A DNA stretch of 50,289 nt. It comes from Bordetella parapertussis (GTDB taxonomy: Bacteria; Pseudomonadota; Gammaproteobacteria; Burkholderiales; Burkholderiaceae_C). The stretch's first letter is position 1. Every line of letters starts with the position of its first letter. The DNA lies in assembly GCA_945878355.1 (NCBI GenBank), contig CAMCTC010000028.1:1-50289 (forward strand), given 5' to 3'. Below the pieces are notes generated by a model. The model had not been told where the DNA came from. It searched no databases and saw only the letters and a list, made by a program, of their open reading frames with translations. Made by a program: the position numbers and the translations under genes. This document shows positions 8,251-16,129 of this stretch, piece by piece.

Positions 8251-9126
8251 ATGGACCTGAGCGTCGTCGTCCACGGTCTGATTGCGGGCTGCCTGTATGC
8301 CTTGGCAGGCATCAGCTTGAACGTGCTGTACCGGCCGACCAACACGTTCAACTTCGCCCAAGGCGACTTGATCATGATCGGGGCGATGGTCTGCGCAGCG
8401 CTGCTCGGCGTTGCCAAGCTGCCCTGGTACCTCAGCGCGGCGCTGGCGATCGCACTCGTCGCCGCGATCTCGATGGTCGAGTACTTTGTCGCGATCGCGC
8501 CGATGATCAAGCGCCGACACGGCGTGGGCTGGATCATCAGCACCTTGTCGGTGTCGCTGATCCTGCAAGACCTGGTTGGCAAACTCTTTGGTCCGGACCC
8601 CAGAATGGTGCGACCGCCGCCGCCGATCACGACTGAACTGCATCAGTTCGGCCCGCTCGAAATCAGCGCCTACCAGGTGCTGGTGGTGGTGTTGACCGGC
8701 TTGATCGTGCTGGCGACCAGCTACTTCTACACCAGCCGCACCGGCAGAGCTGTCAACGCGATCGCTGAGGACCGCGAAGCCGCACTGCTGCGCGGCATCG
8801 ATCCGAACCGACTGGCCTGGCTGTCGTTTGGTGTCGGCGGCATCGCCGCTGGCGTGATCGGCATCCTCGCCGCACCGATGATGTACGCATCGGCCGGGCT
8901 CGGGCCGGTGCTGCTGATCAAGGGTTTCGAAGCGGTGGCGGTCGGTGGCGTGGGCAGCATCCGCGGCGCACTGATCGCGGGCTGTCTGCTCGGCGTCGTC
9001 GAGGCGGTGAGTGGCTCGCTGTTCACCCCCGGCTACCAGAACGCTGCGACCTTTGTCGTTGTGCTGATGATCCTGCTGGTCAAGCCCAGCGGTCTGGTCG
9101 GCAGCACCAGCGCGCGAATGGTCTGA
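8251..9126 (+). CDS. livH: Branched-chain-type ABC transporter permease LivH
   Basis: Inner-membrane permease (291 aa) of the hydrophobic amino acid transporter (HAAT) class. Family blocks are the start LSVVVHGLIAGCLYALAGIS, NTFNFAQGDLIMIGAM, and the cytoplasmic loop RAVNAIAEDREAALLRGID that couples to the ATPase. It closes with KGFEAVAVGGVGSIRGALIA. The start at 8251 is chosen because the LivH homology begins there; an open frame extends to 8086 across the divergent promoter region. The livM start lies two bases after the stop. HAAT systems carry branched-chain amino acids, amides, urea or aromatic acids, so the name does not fix the ligand. Confidence 0.94.
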   Translation: MDLSVVVHGLIAGCLYALAGISLNVLYRPTNTFNFAQGDLIMIGAMVCAALLGVAKLPWYLSAALAIALVAAISMVEYFVAIAPMIKRRHGVGWIISTLSVSLILQDLVGKLFGPDPRMVRPPPPITTELHQFGPLEISAYQVLVVVLTGLIVLATSYFYTSRTGRAVNAIAEDREAALLRGIDPNRLAWLSFGVGGIAAGVIGILAAPMMYASAGLGPVLLIKGFEAVAVGGVGSIRGALIAGCLLGVVEAVSGSLFTPGYQNAATFVVVLMILLVKPSGLVGSTSARMV

Positions 9127-9128
9127 CG

Positions 9129-10259
9129 ATGAGCGCAACGCGCGAACTCAGCAACCGCAACGGCTTCATGCTTCGCTGTGTCGCATTCATGCTGCTGCTC
9201 GCGGTCTTGCCGGCGCTGTTCAAAGGCGAGTTCGCGCTTTTTCTCGGCACGCAGATCGGCATTTACTTTCTGGTCGCGCTCGGGCTGAACCTGCTGTCGG
9301 GCTATGGCGGCCAGATCTCGCTGGGGCACGGCGCACTGGTGGCGATCGGCGCCTACGCGGTGGCGATCTCGACCGTCGACTACCAACTGTCGTTCTGGCT
9401 CGCGCTGCCGCTGGCACTGGCGCTGACCGCTGGCGCTGGTGCGCTGATGGCTTTGCCGGCGTTCAGGCTGTCGACCTGGTATTTCGCGCTGGTGACGCTG
9501 GGTTTTGCCAATGTCATCGGCGGCTTGCTGACCGAGTGGCGCGGCCTGACGCACGGTTTTGCCGGCGTGGTCGGCGTGCCCAAACCGGTGTTGTTCGGCC
9601 ATGCGCTGACGCAGAACCAGCTCTACTGGCTGATCCTGTCGACCTGTCTGGGCGCATTCCTGTTCGTTCGCAACCTGGTCTTTTCGCGCTTCGGCCGCGC
9701 GCTGCTCGGCCTGCACGACAACTCGGTGCTGGTGCAAGGCGTCGGCGCGTCGCTGGTGCGCCTGAAGATGCAGGCTTTCGTGATCAGCGCGGCACTGGCC
9801 GGCCTGGCGGGTGCGTTCATGGCGGTGCACAAGACCGTGATCACGCCCGATGACTTTCCCGCCGACTTGTCGACGTTTTTCCTGCTCGTGATCGTGCTCG
9901 GCGGCATGGGGCGGCTCTATGGCGCGCTGGTCGGCACGCTGGTGTTCTTCATCGTGCCAGAACTGCTGGCCGAGTTGCACGACTGGCGTCTGCTGATCTA
10001 CGGCGGCGCACTGCTGCTGCTGATCCTGTTCGCGCCCGCGGGGCTGGCTGGCTGGATGGAGACGGTGTGGAAGCGCTCTTTCACACCGCCCGCGCCCGAT
10101 GACGCTGACGTGCTGGTCGCGCCGATGCACCGCATCAGCGGGGCTGCGCTGGAGATCGCAGCGGTGTCCAAGCGCTTTGGCGGCGTCATCGCGCTCAACG
10201 AGGTCTCGCTGTCGCTCCAACCCGGCGCGGTGCACGCGATCGTCGGGCCCAATGGCTAG
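9129..10259 (+). CDS. livM: LivM permease domain of a LivM-LivG fusion, truncated by TAG in Walker A
   Basis: The frame encodes a LivM permease (about residues 1-320; family blocks LNLLSGYGGQISLGHGA and GLHDNSVLVQGVGASLVRL). A linker and the first 35 or so residues of an ABC ATPase (AAVSKRFGGVIALNEVSLSL) follow. It ends at TAG 10257-10259 inside the P-loop: VGPNG-stop-GKTTLLNL. The same frame continues open for a further 220 codons encoding the rest of LivG. Fused LivM-LivG proteins are known in this class, so the intact gene would run 9129-10919 (596 residues). As written, the permease domain is complete but the ATPase is not. Confidence 0.9.
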   Translation: MSATRELSNRNGFMLRCVAFMLLLAVLPALFKGEFALFLGTQIGIYFLVALGLNLLSGYGGQISLGHGALVAIGAYAVAISTVDYQLSFWLALPLALALTAGAGALMALPAFRLSTWYFALVTLGFANVIGGLLTEWRGLTHGFAGVVGVPKPVLFGHALTQNQLYWLILSTCLGAFLFVRNLVFSRFGRALLGLHDNSVLVQGVGASLVRLKMQAFVISAALAGLAGAFMAVHKTVITPDDFPADLSTFFLLVIVLGGMGRLYGALVGTLVFFIVPELLAELHDWRLLIYGGALLLLILFAPAGLAGWMETVWKRSFTPPAPDDADVLVAPMHRISGAALEIAAVSKRFGGVIALNEVSLSLQPGAVHAIVGPNG

Positions 10260-10919
10260 GGCAAGACCACGCTGCTAAACCTGATCAGCGGCTATTACCC
10301 GCTGGACAGCGGCAGCGTGCAGATCGGCGGCGCCGACATCGCCGGGCTGGACGCGGTGCGGATCGCACGATCGGGCGTGCGGCGCACCTTCCAAACGCCC
10401 AAGCTGATTGCCGAACTCGACGTGCTGCAAAACGTGATGCTGGGCGCTTTCTCAGACGAGGCTGCAGGCCTGGTCGCGATCGGGCTGGGCTTGCCCGCTG
10501 CGCGTCGTGAAGCCCGCGAGCGCCGTGCCGAGGCCATGCATTACCTGCAGTTCGTCGGCTTGCAGAAACGCGCCAATGACCCCGCAGGCGACATACCGCA
10601 CGGCCAACAGCGGCTGGTCGAGATCGCCCGCGCGCTGGTCGGCAGGCCGGGTCTGCTGCTGCTCGACGAGCCAGCGGCGGGCTTGTCGCTGAGCGAGCTC
10701 GACGGGCTGAGCCAGCTCGTCAGCGAGATCGCCAAGCTGGGCACGACAGTGGTGATCGTCGAACACCACCTCGAACTGGTGGCCAACCTGTGCCGCAGCG
10801 TCACGGTGCTGGAAGGCGGCCGGGTGCTGGCCTCGGGAACGCCCGAGGCGGTGTTCAACGACGAGACCGTGATGGCCGCGTACATGGGCAAGCGATCGGT
10901 GCCGACCTCGCATGACTGA
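10260..10919 (+). pseudogene. livG: LivG ATPase domain separated from LivM by an in-frame TAG
   Basis: Continuation of the 9129 reading frame after the TAG. It begins with GKTTLLNLISGYYPLDSG, contains the LivG Q-loop region RRTFQTPKLIAELDVLQNV, the signature IPHGQQRLVEIARAL, Walker B LLLLDEPAAGL and the switch VIVEHHLELV. Everything after the P-loop is intact, so only one codon breaks it. An internal ATG at 10317 could start translation, but that product lacks Walker A and would not bind ATP normally. A single C-to-A change from TCG (Ser, giving GPNGSGKTT) explains the TAG. Sequencing error, recent mutation and suppression are all open. Its end overlaps livF by 8 bases. Confidence 0.85.
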
Positions 10920-11658
10920 CATCAGCCAACCGCCCGTCAGCGCCCCACCCTTGCTGCGCGTTCGCGACCTGGTCTGCGGCTATGGCCCGATCGGCGTTCT
11001 CGAGCAGGTCTCGATCGATGTGCACGAGCGCCAGATCGTCACCGTTCTCGGCGGCAACGGCGCTGGCAAAAGCACGCTGCTCAAGGCGATCTCGGGCTTG
11101 CTGCCGGCCACCGCCGGGCAGATCGAATTCGCCGGCCAAGACATCGCCAACCTGGGCGCCACGCGCATCGTCGACCGCGGCTTGCTCCATGTCGCCGAAG
11201 GCCGGCGCTTGTTCCGCACCCAGAGCGTGATGGCCAACCTGGACCTCGGCCTGTACGGCGCCAAGCTGGGCTGGGCCGAAGAGCGCAGGCGGCTGGAAGA
11301 GGTGCTGGGCATGTTCCCGATGCTGGCCGAGCGGCCCAACATCGCTGCCGGCGCGCTGTCGGGTGGGCAGCAGCAGATGCTGGCGATCGCACAGGCTTTG
11401 CTGCGAACGCCCCGGCTGCTGATGCTCGACGAGCCCTCGCTCGGTCTGGCCCCGATCATCGTCGACCAGGTGATGGACGTGATCACCCGGCTGCGCGCCC
11501 AGGGCTGCGCGATCGTGCTGGTCGAGCAACTGGTCGAACGCGCGCTCGAAGTGGCCGACAAGGCCTATGTGCTGCAGAACGGCCGAATCATCGGCAGCGG
11601 CACACCGGCCGAAATCCACGGCAGCGACCTGATCAAGCATGCTTATCTCGGCGTCTGA
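10912..11658 (+). CDS. livF: Branched-chain-type ABC transporter ATP-binding protein LivF
   Basis: Second ATPase subunit (248 aa) of the HAAT transporter. It has Walker A GGNGAGKST (47-55), the LivF-typical block HVAEGRRLFRTQSVMANLDLG, the signature LSGGQQQMLAIAQAL, Walker B LLMLDEPSLGLAP and the switch histidine-region replacement VLVEQLVERAL typical of LivF. The start overlaps the end of livG. It is intact, so if LivG is truly dead the transporter would have one functional nucleotide-binding site unless a LivG from elsewhere substitutes. Confidence 0.95.
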   Translation: MTDISQPPVSAPPLLRVRDLVCGYGPIGVLEQVSIDVHERQIVTVLGGNGAGKSTLLKAISGLLPATAGQIEFAGQDIANLGATRIVDRGLLHVAEGRRLFRTQSVMANLDLGLYGAKLGWAEERRRLEEVLGMFPMLAERPNIAAGALSGGQQQMLAIAQALLRTPRLLMLDEPSLGLAPIIVDQVMDVITRLRAQGCAIVLVEQLVERALEVADKAYVLQNGRIIGSGTPAEIHGSDLIKHAYLGV

Positions 11659-11715
11659 AGCACCCCCGACCGGCGCTGCGCCGCGCCACCACCCCCCTGA
11701 CTGGAGACCCTCGCG

Positions 11716-12957
11716 ATGACTCAGCACAAAAACCTCCCCTTCGGCATCGCCGCCGACGGCAGCCTGGACCGGCGCGACTTTCTGGGCGCCGCATCGAGCC
11801 TGGGCATGGGCCTGCTGGGCATGGGGGTCTCGCCCATGCTGATGGCGCAGAACGCGCCGATGACCATCGGCTGGGTGCGCCCGAGCACCGGACGGCTGGC
11901 GTCGAGCTTTGCGCCGCTCTACATCGGCGGGCTGATCGCGATCGACGAGATCAACGCCGCCGGCGGCATCCTGGGCCGGCCGATTGTTCGCAAGGAAGAG
12001 GATGACGAGGCCTCGCCGGCCAAGCAGCCGACCGTGATGAAAAAGGTCATCGACGCCGGCGCGCTGGCGCTGGTCGGCCCGACCGGCAGTTCGCAGGCGC
12101 TGGCCTCGCTGGCCTTCACGACACCGGCCAAGCTGTTGCAGTCAACGTATGCGTTTGCCGCCGACCTGGCCGACGGGGTCAAATACCCGTTCCACTACCA
12201 GTGCTCGTACAACACCGATCACCAGGGCGAAGCGGCAGTGCGTCACCTCGCCGACACGCTCAAGCTCAAGAAGATCGGCATCCTGCAGGAGAACACCGCT
12301 TTCGGCGAGCAGGCCACCAACGCCTGCCGCGCGGCACTCAAGCGCCGCGGGCTGACCGCGCTGGCGGTCGAGGTCTACCCGATCGCCGCGCCCGACCTGA
12401 ACTCCTACATCAGCAACCTGCGCAAGGCCGGCGTCGAGGGCGTGCTGGCCTGGATCGCCAACACGCCAAACGCGGCGATGGCTTTCAACGCGATGCACAG
12501 TCAGAAGTGGTACCCCAAGGTGGCCGGCCACAACGGCCTGTTCCTCGAGGGTTTGCTCGACCTGGTGCCACCCGAGGCGCTGGTCGGCGCCAGCGGCACG
12601 CACTACAAGGCCTTGACCTGGACCGACAAGGAGTCTCCCGGCCCGCGCCAGGTGGCTTTTGCGAAAAAACTGCAGAGCTACCCCGAGGTCAAAGGGATGG
12701 AGACGGCGGTGACGATGAGCCCGTACTACGACTTCCTGCACCTGCTCAAGGTGGTGATCGAGGGCGAGAAGTCCTTTGATCCGGACAAGATCAAGCGCGC
12801 GATGGACAACGTCAAGGGCTACCCCGGCCTGCTCGGGCCGATCAGCTTCACGCCGACCAACCACACCGGCATCGGCGCCGACGAGATCGCGCTGGCGACC
12901 CTGAGTTCGGTGCGTGACCCCAAGGCGATGGGGGTCTTCCGCGAGCGGACCAAGTGA
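11716..12957 (+). CDS. ABC transporter substrate-binding protein, LivK/AmiC type
   Basis: Periplasmic receptor (413 aa) of the HAAT transporter, type I Peripla_BP_6 fold. The N-terminus carries a twin-arginine motif LDRRDFLG followed by a hydrophobic stretch, so export may be by Tat, as for many Burkholderiales receptors. Family blocks are GWVRPSTGRLASSFAPLYIG, AIDEINAAGGILGRP and ALVGPTGSSQALA. GGAG lies upstream of the start. The stop overlaps the carboxyltransferase start as GTGA, which ties transport and CoA-linked metabolism into one operon. The ligand is unknown; the family includes receptors for amides, urea and aromatic acids as well as amino acids. Confidence 0.92.
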   Translation: MTQHKNLPFGIAADGSLDRRDFLGAASSLGMGLLGMGVSPMLMAQNAPMTIGWVRPSTGRLASSFAPLYIGGLIAIDEINAAGGILGRPIVRKEEDDEASPAKQPTVMKKVIDAGALALVGPTGSSQALASLAFTTPAKLLQSTYAFAADLADGVKYPFHYQCSYNTDHQGEAAVRHLADTLKLKKIGILQENTAFGEQATNACRAALKRRGLTALAVEVYPIAAPDLNSYISNLRKAGVEGVLAWIANTPNAAMAFNAMHSQKWYPKVAGHNGLFLEGLLDLVPPEALVGASGTHYKALTWTDKESPGPRQVAFAKKLQSYPEVKGMETAVTMSPYYDFLHLLKVVIEGEKSFDPDKIKRAMDNVKGYPGLLGPISFTPTNHTGIGADEIALATLSSVRDPKAMGVFRERTK

Positions 12958-14480
12958 CGGCGGCGCGGGCTGAGGATCCGGCCCGGCCGGACCTGCAGCT
13001 CTTGCTGGATGCGCAGTTGGCGATCCTAGACCCGGCGCGGCCCGCCGCCGTGGAGCGCCAGCATGGCCGAGGCCGGCTGACGGTTCGCGAGGCGCTGAAC
13101 ACGCTGATCGACAGCGGCAGCTGGGTCGAGTACGGCGGCCTGGCCAAGCCGGCGATGGCCGGCATGGACGGCGCTGCCGACGGCCTGGTGATGGGCACGG
13201 CGCGGGTCGGTGGGCGCCCGGTCGACCTTGTGCTCTACGACTATACCGTCCACGGCGGCACCCAGAGCGCGATCAATCACATCAAGATCAGCCGGATGTT
13301 CGAGCACGCGCTGCGCCATCGGCTGCCGGTGATCTGCTGGCTCGAGGGCGGTGGGGCCAGGGTTCAGGACATGAGCCTGCCAGCGCGCGGCCCGACCTCG
13401 ACCTTCGTCACCTTTGCCAGGCTGTCAGGCCTGGTGCCGACGATAGGCATCGTTCCCAGCCGAGCGTTCGCCGGCCACGCCAACCTCGCCGGCATGTGCG
13501 ACCTGCTGATCGCGGTGCGAGGTTCGGCGCTGGGGCTGGCTGGCCCACCGCTGGTCGAGGCTGCGCTGGGGGTCAAGCTAACCCCCGAAGAGATAGGATC
13601 GGTCGAGGTGCATGTGCAGACCGGCGTGGTCGACCTGCTCGCCGACGACGACAGCCACGCGATCGCGCTCGCCAAGTCCTACCTCGCTTACTTCGGCCCG
13701 GCCACGGCACCCGGCCCGGCACCGGACGCGCTGGCGCTGCGCGCCATCGTGCCCGAGAACCCGCGCCGCGCCTACGACGTGCGCAAGGTGATCCAGCATC
13801 TGGCCGATGTCGGCAGCGTGCTCGAGCTCAAGCCCTCGTTCGGCAAGTCGATCGTCACCGCGTTGACCCGCTTCGAGGGCCGCACCGTCGGCGTGCTGGC
13901 CAACCAGCCGCTGCACGGCGCCGGCGCGATCGACAGCGCCGCGTCGGTCAAGGCTGCGCGCTTTGTCCAGATCTGCGACGCCTACGACATCCCGCTGCTG
14001 CTGCTGTGCGACACGCCCGGCCTGATGGTCGGACCCGAGGCCGAGAAGACCGGGCTGATCCGGCACAGCGGCAGGCTGCTGTCAGCGATCGCCAACGCGA
14101 CCACGCCGATGATGACGGTGGTGCTTCGCAAGGCCTACGGGCTGGGCTACTACATCATGGGTTCGCAGCCGCTGGACCCCGCGGTGCTGCTGGCCTGGCC
14201 CAGCGCCGAATACGGCGGCATGGGGGTCGGGGGCGCGGTGACCATCCTGCACAAGCGTGAACTCGAGGCCATCGAAGACCTCGCACAACGCGCGCTGCGC
14301 CACCGTGAGCTGACCGAGCTGTTCAAGCAGGAGCACCGCGCCATCGAGACTGCCGGCAAGCTGGTCTACGACGACGTGATCGACCCAGCGGATACCCGCA
14401 GGCTGCTGCTCAACACCTTGCAAACGCTGGAACCCGCGCCGCCGCGCAACGGGCGCAAACGGGTGATCGAACCCTTCTGA
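12954..14480 (+). CDS. Acyl-CoA carboxyltransferase, first paralogue (PCC-beta/MmdA family)
   Basis: A 508-aa carboxyltransferase with the N- and C-terminal crotonase-like halves of the PF01039 family. It would move a carboxyl group between biotin and an acyl-CoA. The N-half has LEGGGARVQDM (130-140); the C-half has CDTPGLMVGPEAEKTGLIRH and RKAYGLGYYIM (392-402). The glycine pairs that form the two oxyanion holes in propionyl-CoA carboxylase (AGGA and YGGAY) read AGHA (173-176) and YGLGY here, so it belongs to a divergent subfamily. The start is GTG overlapping the receptor stop. No biotin carboxylase or carrier is encoded in the window. Confidence 0.88.
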   Translation: MTAARAEDPARPDLQLLLDAQLAILDPARPAAVERQHGRGRLTVREALNTLIDSGSWVEYGGLAKPAMAGMDGAADGLVMGTARVGGRPVDLVLYDYTVHGGTQSAINHIKISRMFEHALRHRLPVICWLEGGGARVQDMSLPARGPTSTFVTFARLSGLVPTIGIVPSRAFAGHANLAGMCDLLIAVRGSALGLAGPPLVEAALGVKLTPEEIGSVEVHVQTGVVDLLADDDSHAIALAKSYLAYFGPATAPGPAPDALALRAIVPENPRRAYDVRKVIQHLADVGSVLELKPSFGKSIVTALTRFEGRTVGVLANQPLHGAGAIDSAASVKAARFVQICDAYDIPLLLLCDTPGLMVGPEAEKTGLIRHSGRLLSAIANATTPMMTVVLRKAYGLGYYIMGSQPLDPAVLLAWPSAEYGGMGVGGAVTILHKRELEAIEDLAQRALRHRELTELFKQEHRAIETAGKLVYDDVIDPADTRRLLLNTLQTLEPAPPRNGRKRVIEPF

Positions 14481-14491
14481 CGAGAGCGGTC

Positions 14492-16129
14492 ATGATGAAC
14501 CAGCCTTCCACGTTCGGCGAACTCGAACTGCCGCCGCTGGCGCAGCGAAACATCGCTGCGGTGTTCGAGCAAGCGCTGGCCCGGGCGCCGGACAAGATCG
14601 CCGTCAGCGATCCAAACCGGCAGCTGAGCTATGCCGCGCTGTACGAGCTGGCGCTGTCGTTTGGCGGCGGCATGCGCGCACTGGGCGTCGACGCCGGGCA
14701 GTTCGTGCTGCTGATGCTGGACAACCATCTCGACTACGTGGTGTCCTGGCTAGGCCTGGCACTGACCGGACGCGTCGAGGTGCCAGTCAACACGGCCTAC
14801 AAAGGCAGCATCCTCGCGCATGTGGCGAACAACTCGGGCGCGCGCGTGATCGTCATCGAGGCCGCGCACTGCGCGGTGCTGGCCGAGGTCATCGACAAGG
14901 TGCCCTCGCTTGAGACCATCGTTGTTCGCGGCGATCCCGGCGCGCTGGTGTTCCCGGCGCGCATCAAGTGCCTGCGCTTCGAACAGGTCTTCGGCGAGCG
15001 TGCGCTGCCAGCAGCGCTCAAGCCCTGGGACTTGATCGGCATCCTCTACACCTCGGGCACCACCGGCTTGTCCAAAGGCGTTCGCGTGACGCAGGCGCAT
15101 GCTTACGGCTACGCGACGCCGGCACTGTTCGGCGCCTGGGACCCGGACGGGGTGACGCTGTGCACGCTGCCGCTGTTCCACATCGGCGGCCAATGGGCGG
15201 GCATCTACAAAGCCCTGATCGAAGGCGCGAGCGCGGTCGTGCTGCCGCGCTTTGGCGCCACCAGCTTCTGGGATGAGGTACGCCAGCACCGCTGCACCCA
15301 CACGTTGCTGCTGGGGGCGATGGCCAATTTCCTCTACCGCCAGCCGCCGACGCCTACCGACCGTGAGCACAGCTTGCGCAGCATCACGATGGTGCCCGTG
15401 ATGGCGCAGCTCGAAGCCTTCAAGGCGAGATTCGGGATCACGGCGGTGGCCACCGGCTACGGGCTGACCGAGGGCTCGACGATCATCCGCGCACCCGTCG
15501 GCCATGCCGAGCCCGGACCGGCCGGATGGCTGCGGCCGGACTTCGAAGCAAGGCTGGTCGATGAGCACGACATCGAAGTCGCGACAGGCGATGTCGGCGA
15601 GTTGGTCGTGCGCAGCCGCGAGCCCTGGTCGGTGATGGACGGCTACCACCAGATGCCCGAGGCCACGGTCGCTGCTTGGCGCAACCAATGGCTGCACACC
15701 GGCGACGCTTTCCGCTGCGACGCCAGCGGCCGCTGGACCTTCATCGACCGGCTCAAGGACGCGGTGCGTCGACGCGGCGAGAACGTCTCGAGCTTCGAGG
15801 TCGAGAGCGAGATCAACGCCCACCCCGCGGTGCTCGAATCCGCAGTGATCGCGGTGCCCAGCGAGCACAGCGAAGACGAGATCATGGCCTGCGTCGTGCT
15901 GCGGCCCGGCCAAGCCTTGTCGGCGGCCGCGCTGCTGGACTTTCTCGACCCGCGCATGCCTTACTTCATGGTGCCGCGCTATCTCGAGTTCTTCGACCAG
16001 TTGCCCAAGACACCGACTGAAAAGATACAAAAGCAGTTGCTGCGAACGCGCGGGCTGACGGCGGCAACTCACGACCGACAGGCTGGCCAAGCACCGCGTG
16101 CAGCCGGCGCTGCGGCTCAACCGAAATGA
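14492..16129 (+). CDS. AMP-forming acyl-CoA ligase, first paralogue (CaiC-like)
   Basis: A 545-aa adenylate-forming enzyme that activates a carboxylic acid with ATP and CoA. Motifs seen are the P-loop YTSGTTGLSKG (about 186-196), LPLFHIGGQW, the adenine-binding region ATGYGLTEGS, the hinge GDAFRCDASGRWTFIDRLKD and the C-terminal catalytic-lysine region PKTPTEKIQK. Overall arrangement and the phrase PTDREHSL resemble crotonobetaine/carnitine-CoA ligases. The start may be 14492 or 14495 (two consecutive ATG). The C-terminal 20 residues are low-complexity. The stop overlaps the next carboxyltransferase start as ATGA, pairing the genes translationally. Confidence 0.93.
   Translation: MMNQPSTFGELELPPLAQRNIAAVFEQALARAPDKIAVSDPNRQLSYAALYELALSFGGGMRALGVDAGQFVLLMLDNHLDYVVSWLGLALTGRVEVPVNTAYKGSILAHVANNSGARVIVIEAAHCAVLAEVIDKVPSLETIVVRGDPGALVFPARIKCLRFEQVFGERALPAALKPWDLIGILYTSGTTGLSKGVRVTQAHAYGYATPALFGAWDPDGVTLCTLPLFHIGGQWAGIYKALIEGASAVVLPRFGATSFWDEVRQHRCTHTLLLGAMANFLYRQPPTPTDREHSLRSITMVPVMAQLEAFKARFGITAVATGYGLTEGSTIIRAPVGHAEPGPAGWLRPDFEARLVDEHDIEVATGDVGELVVRSREPWSVMDGYHQMPEATVAAWRNQWLHTGDAFRCDASGRWTFIDRLKDAVRRRGENVSSFEVESEINAHPAVLESAVIAVPSEHSEDEIMACVVLRPGQALSAAALLDFLDPRMPYFMVPRYLEFFDQLPKTPTEKIQKQLLRTRGLTAATHDRQAGQAPRAAGAAAQPK

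Noticed and set aside
10257..10259. TAG as a reassigned sense codon genome-wide
   Set aside because: TAG ends fdhA (31566-31568) and yciO (36683-36685) at the expected family lengths, so it works as a stop in this organism.
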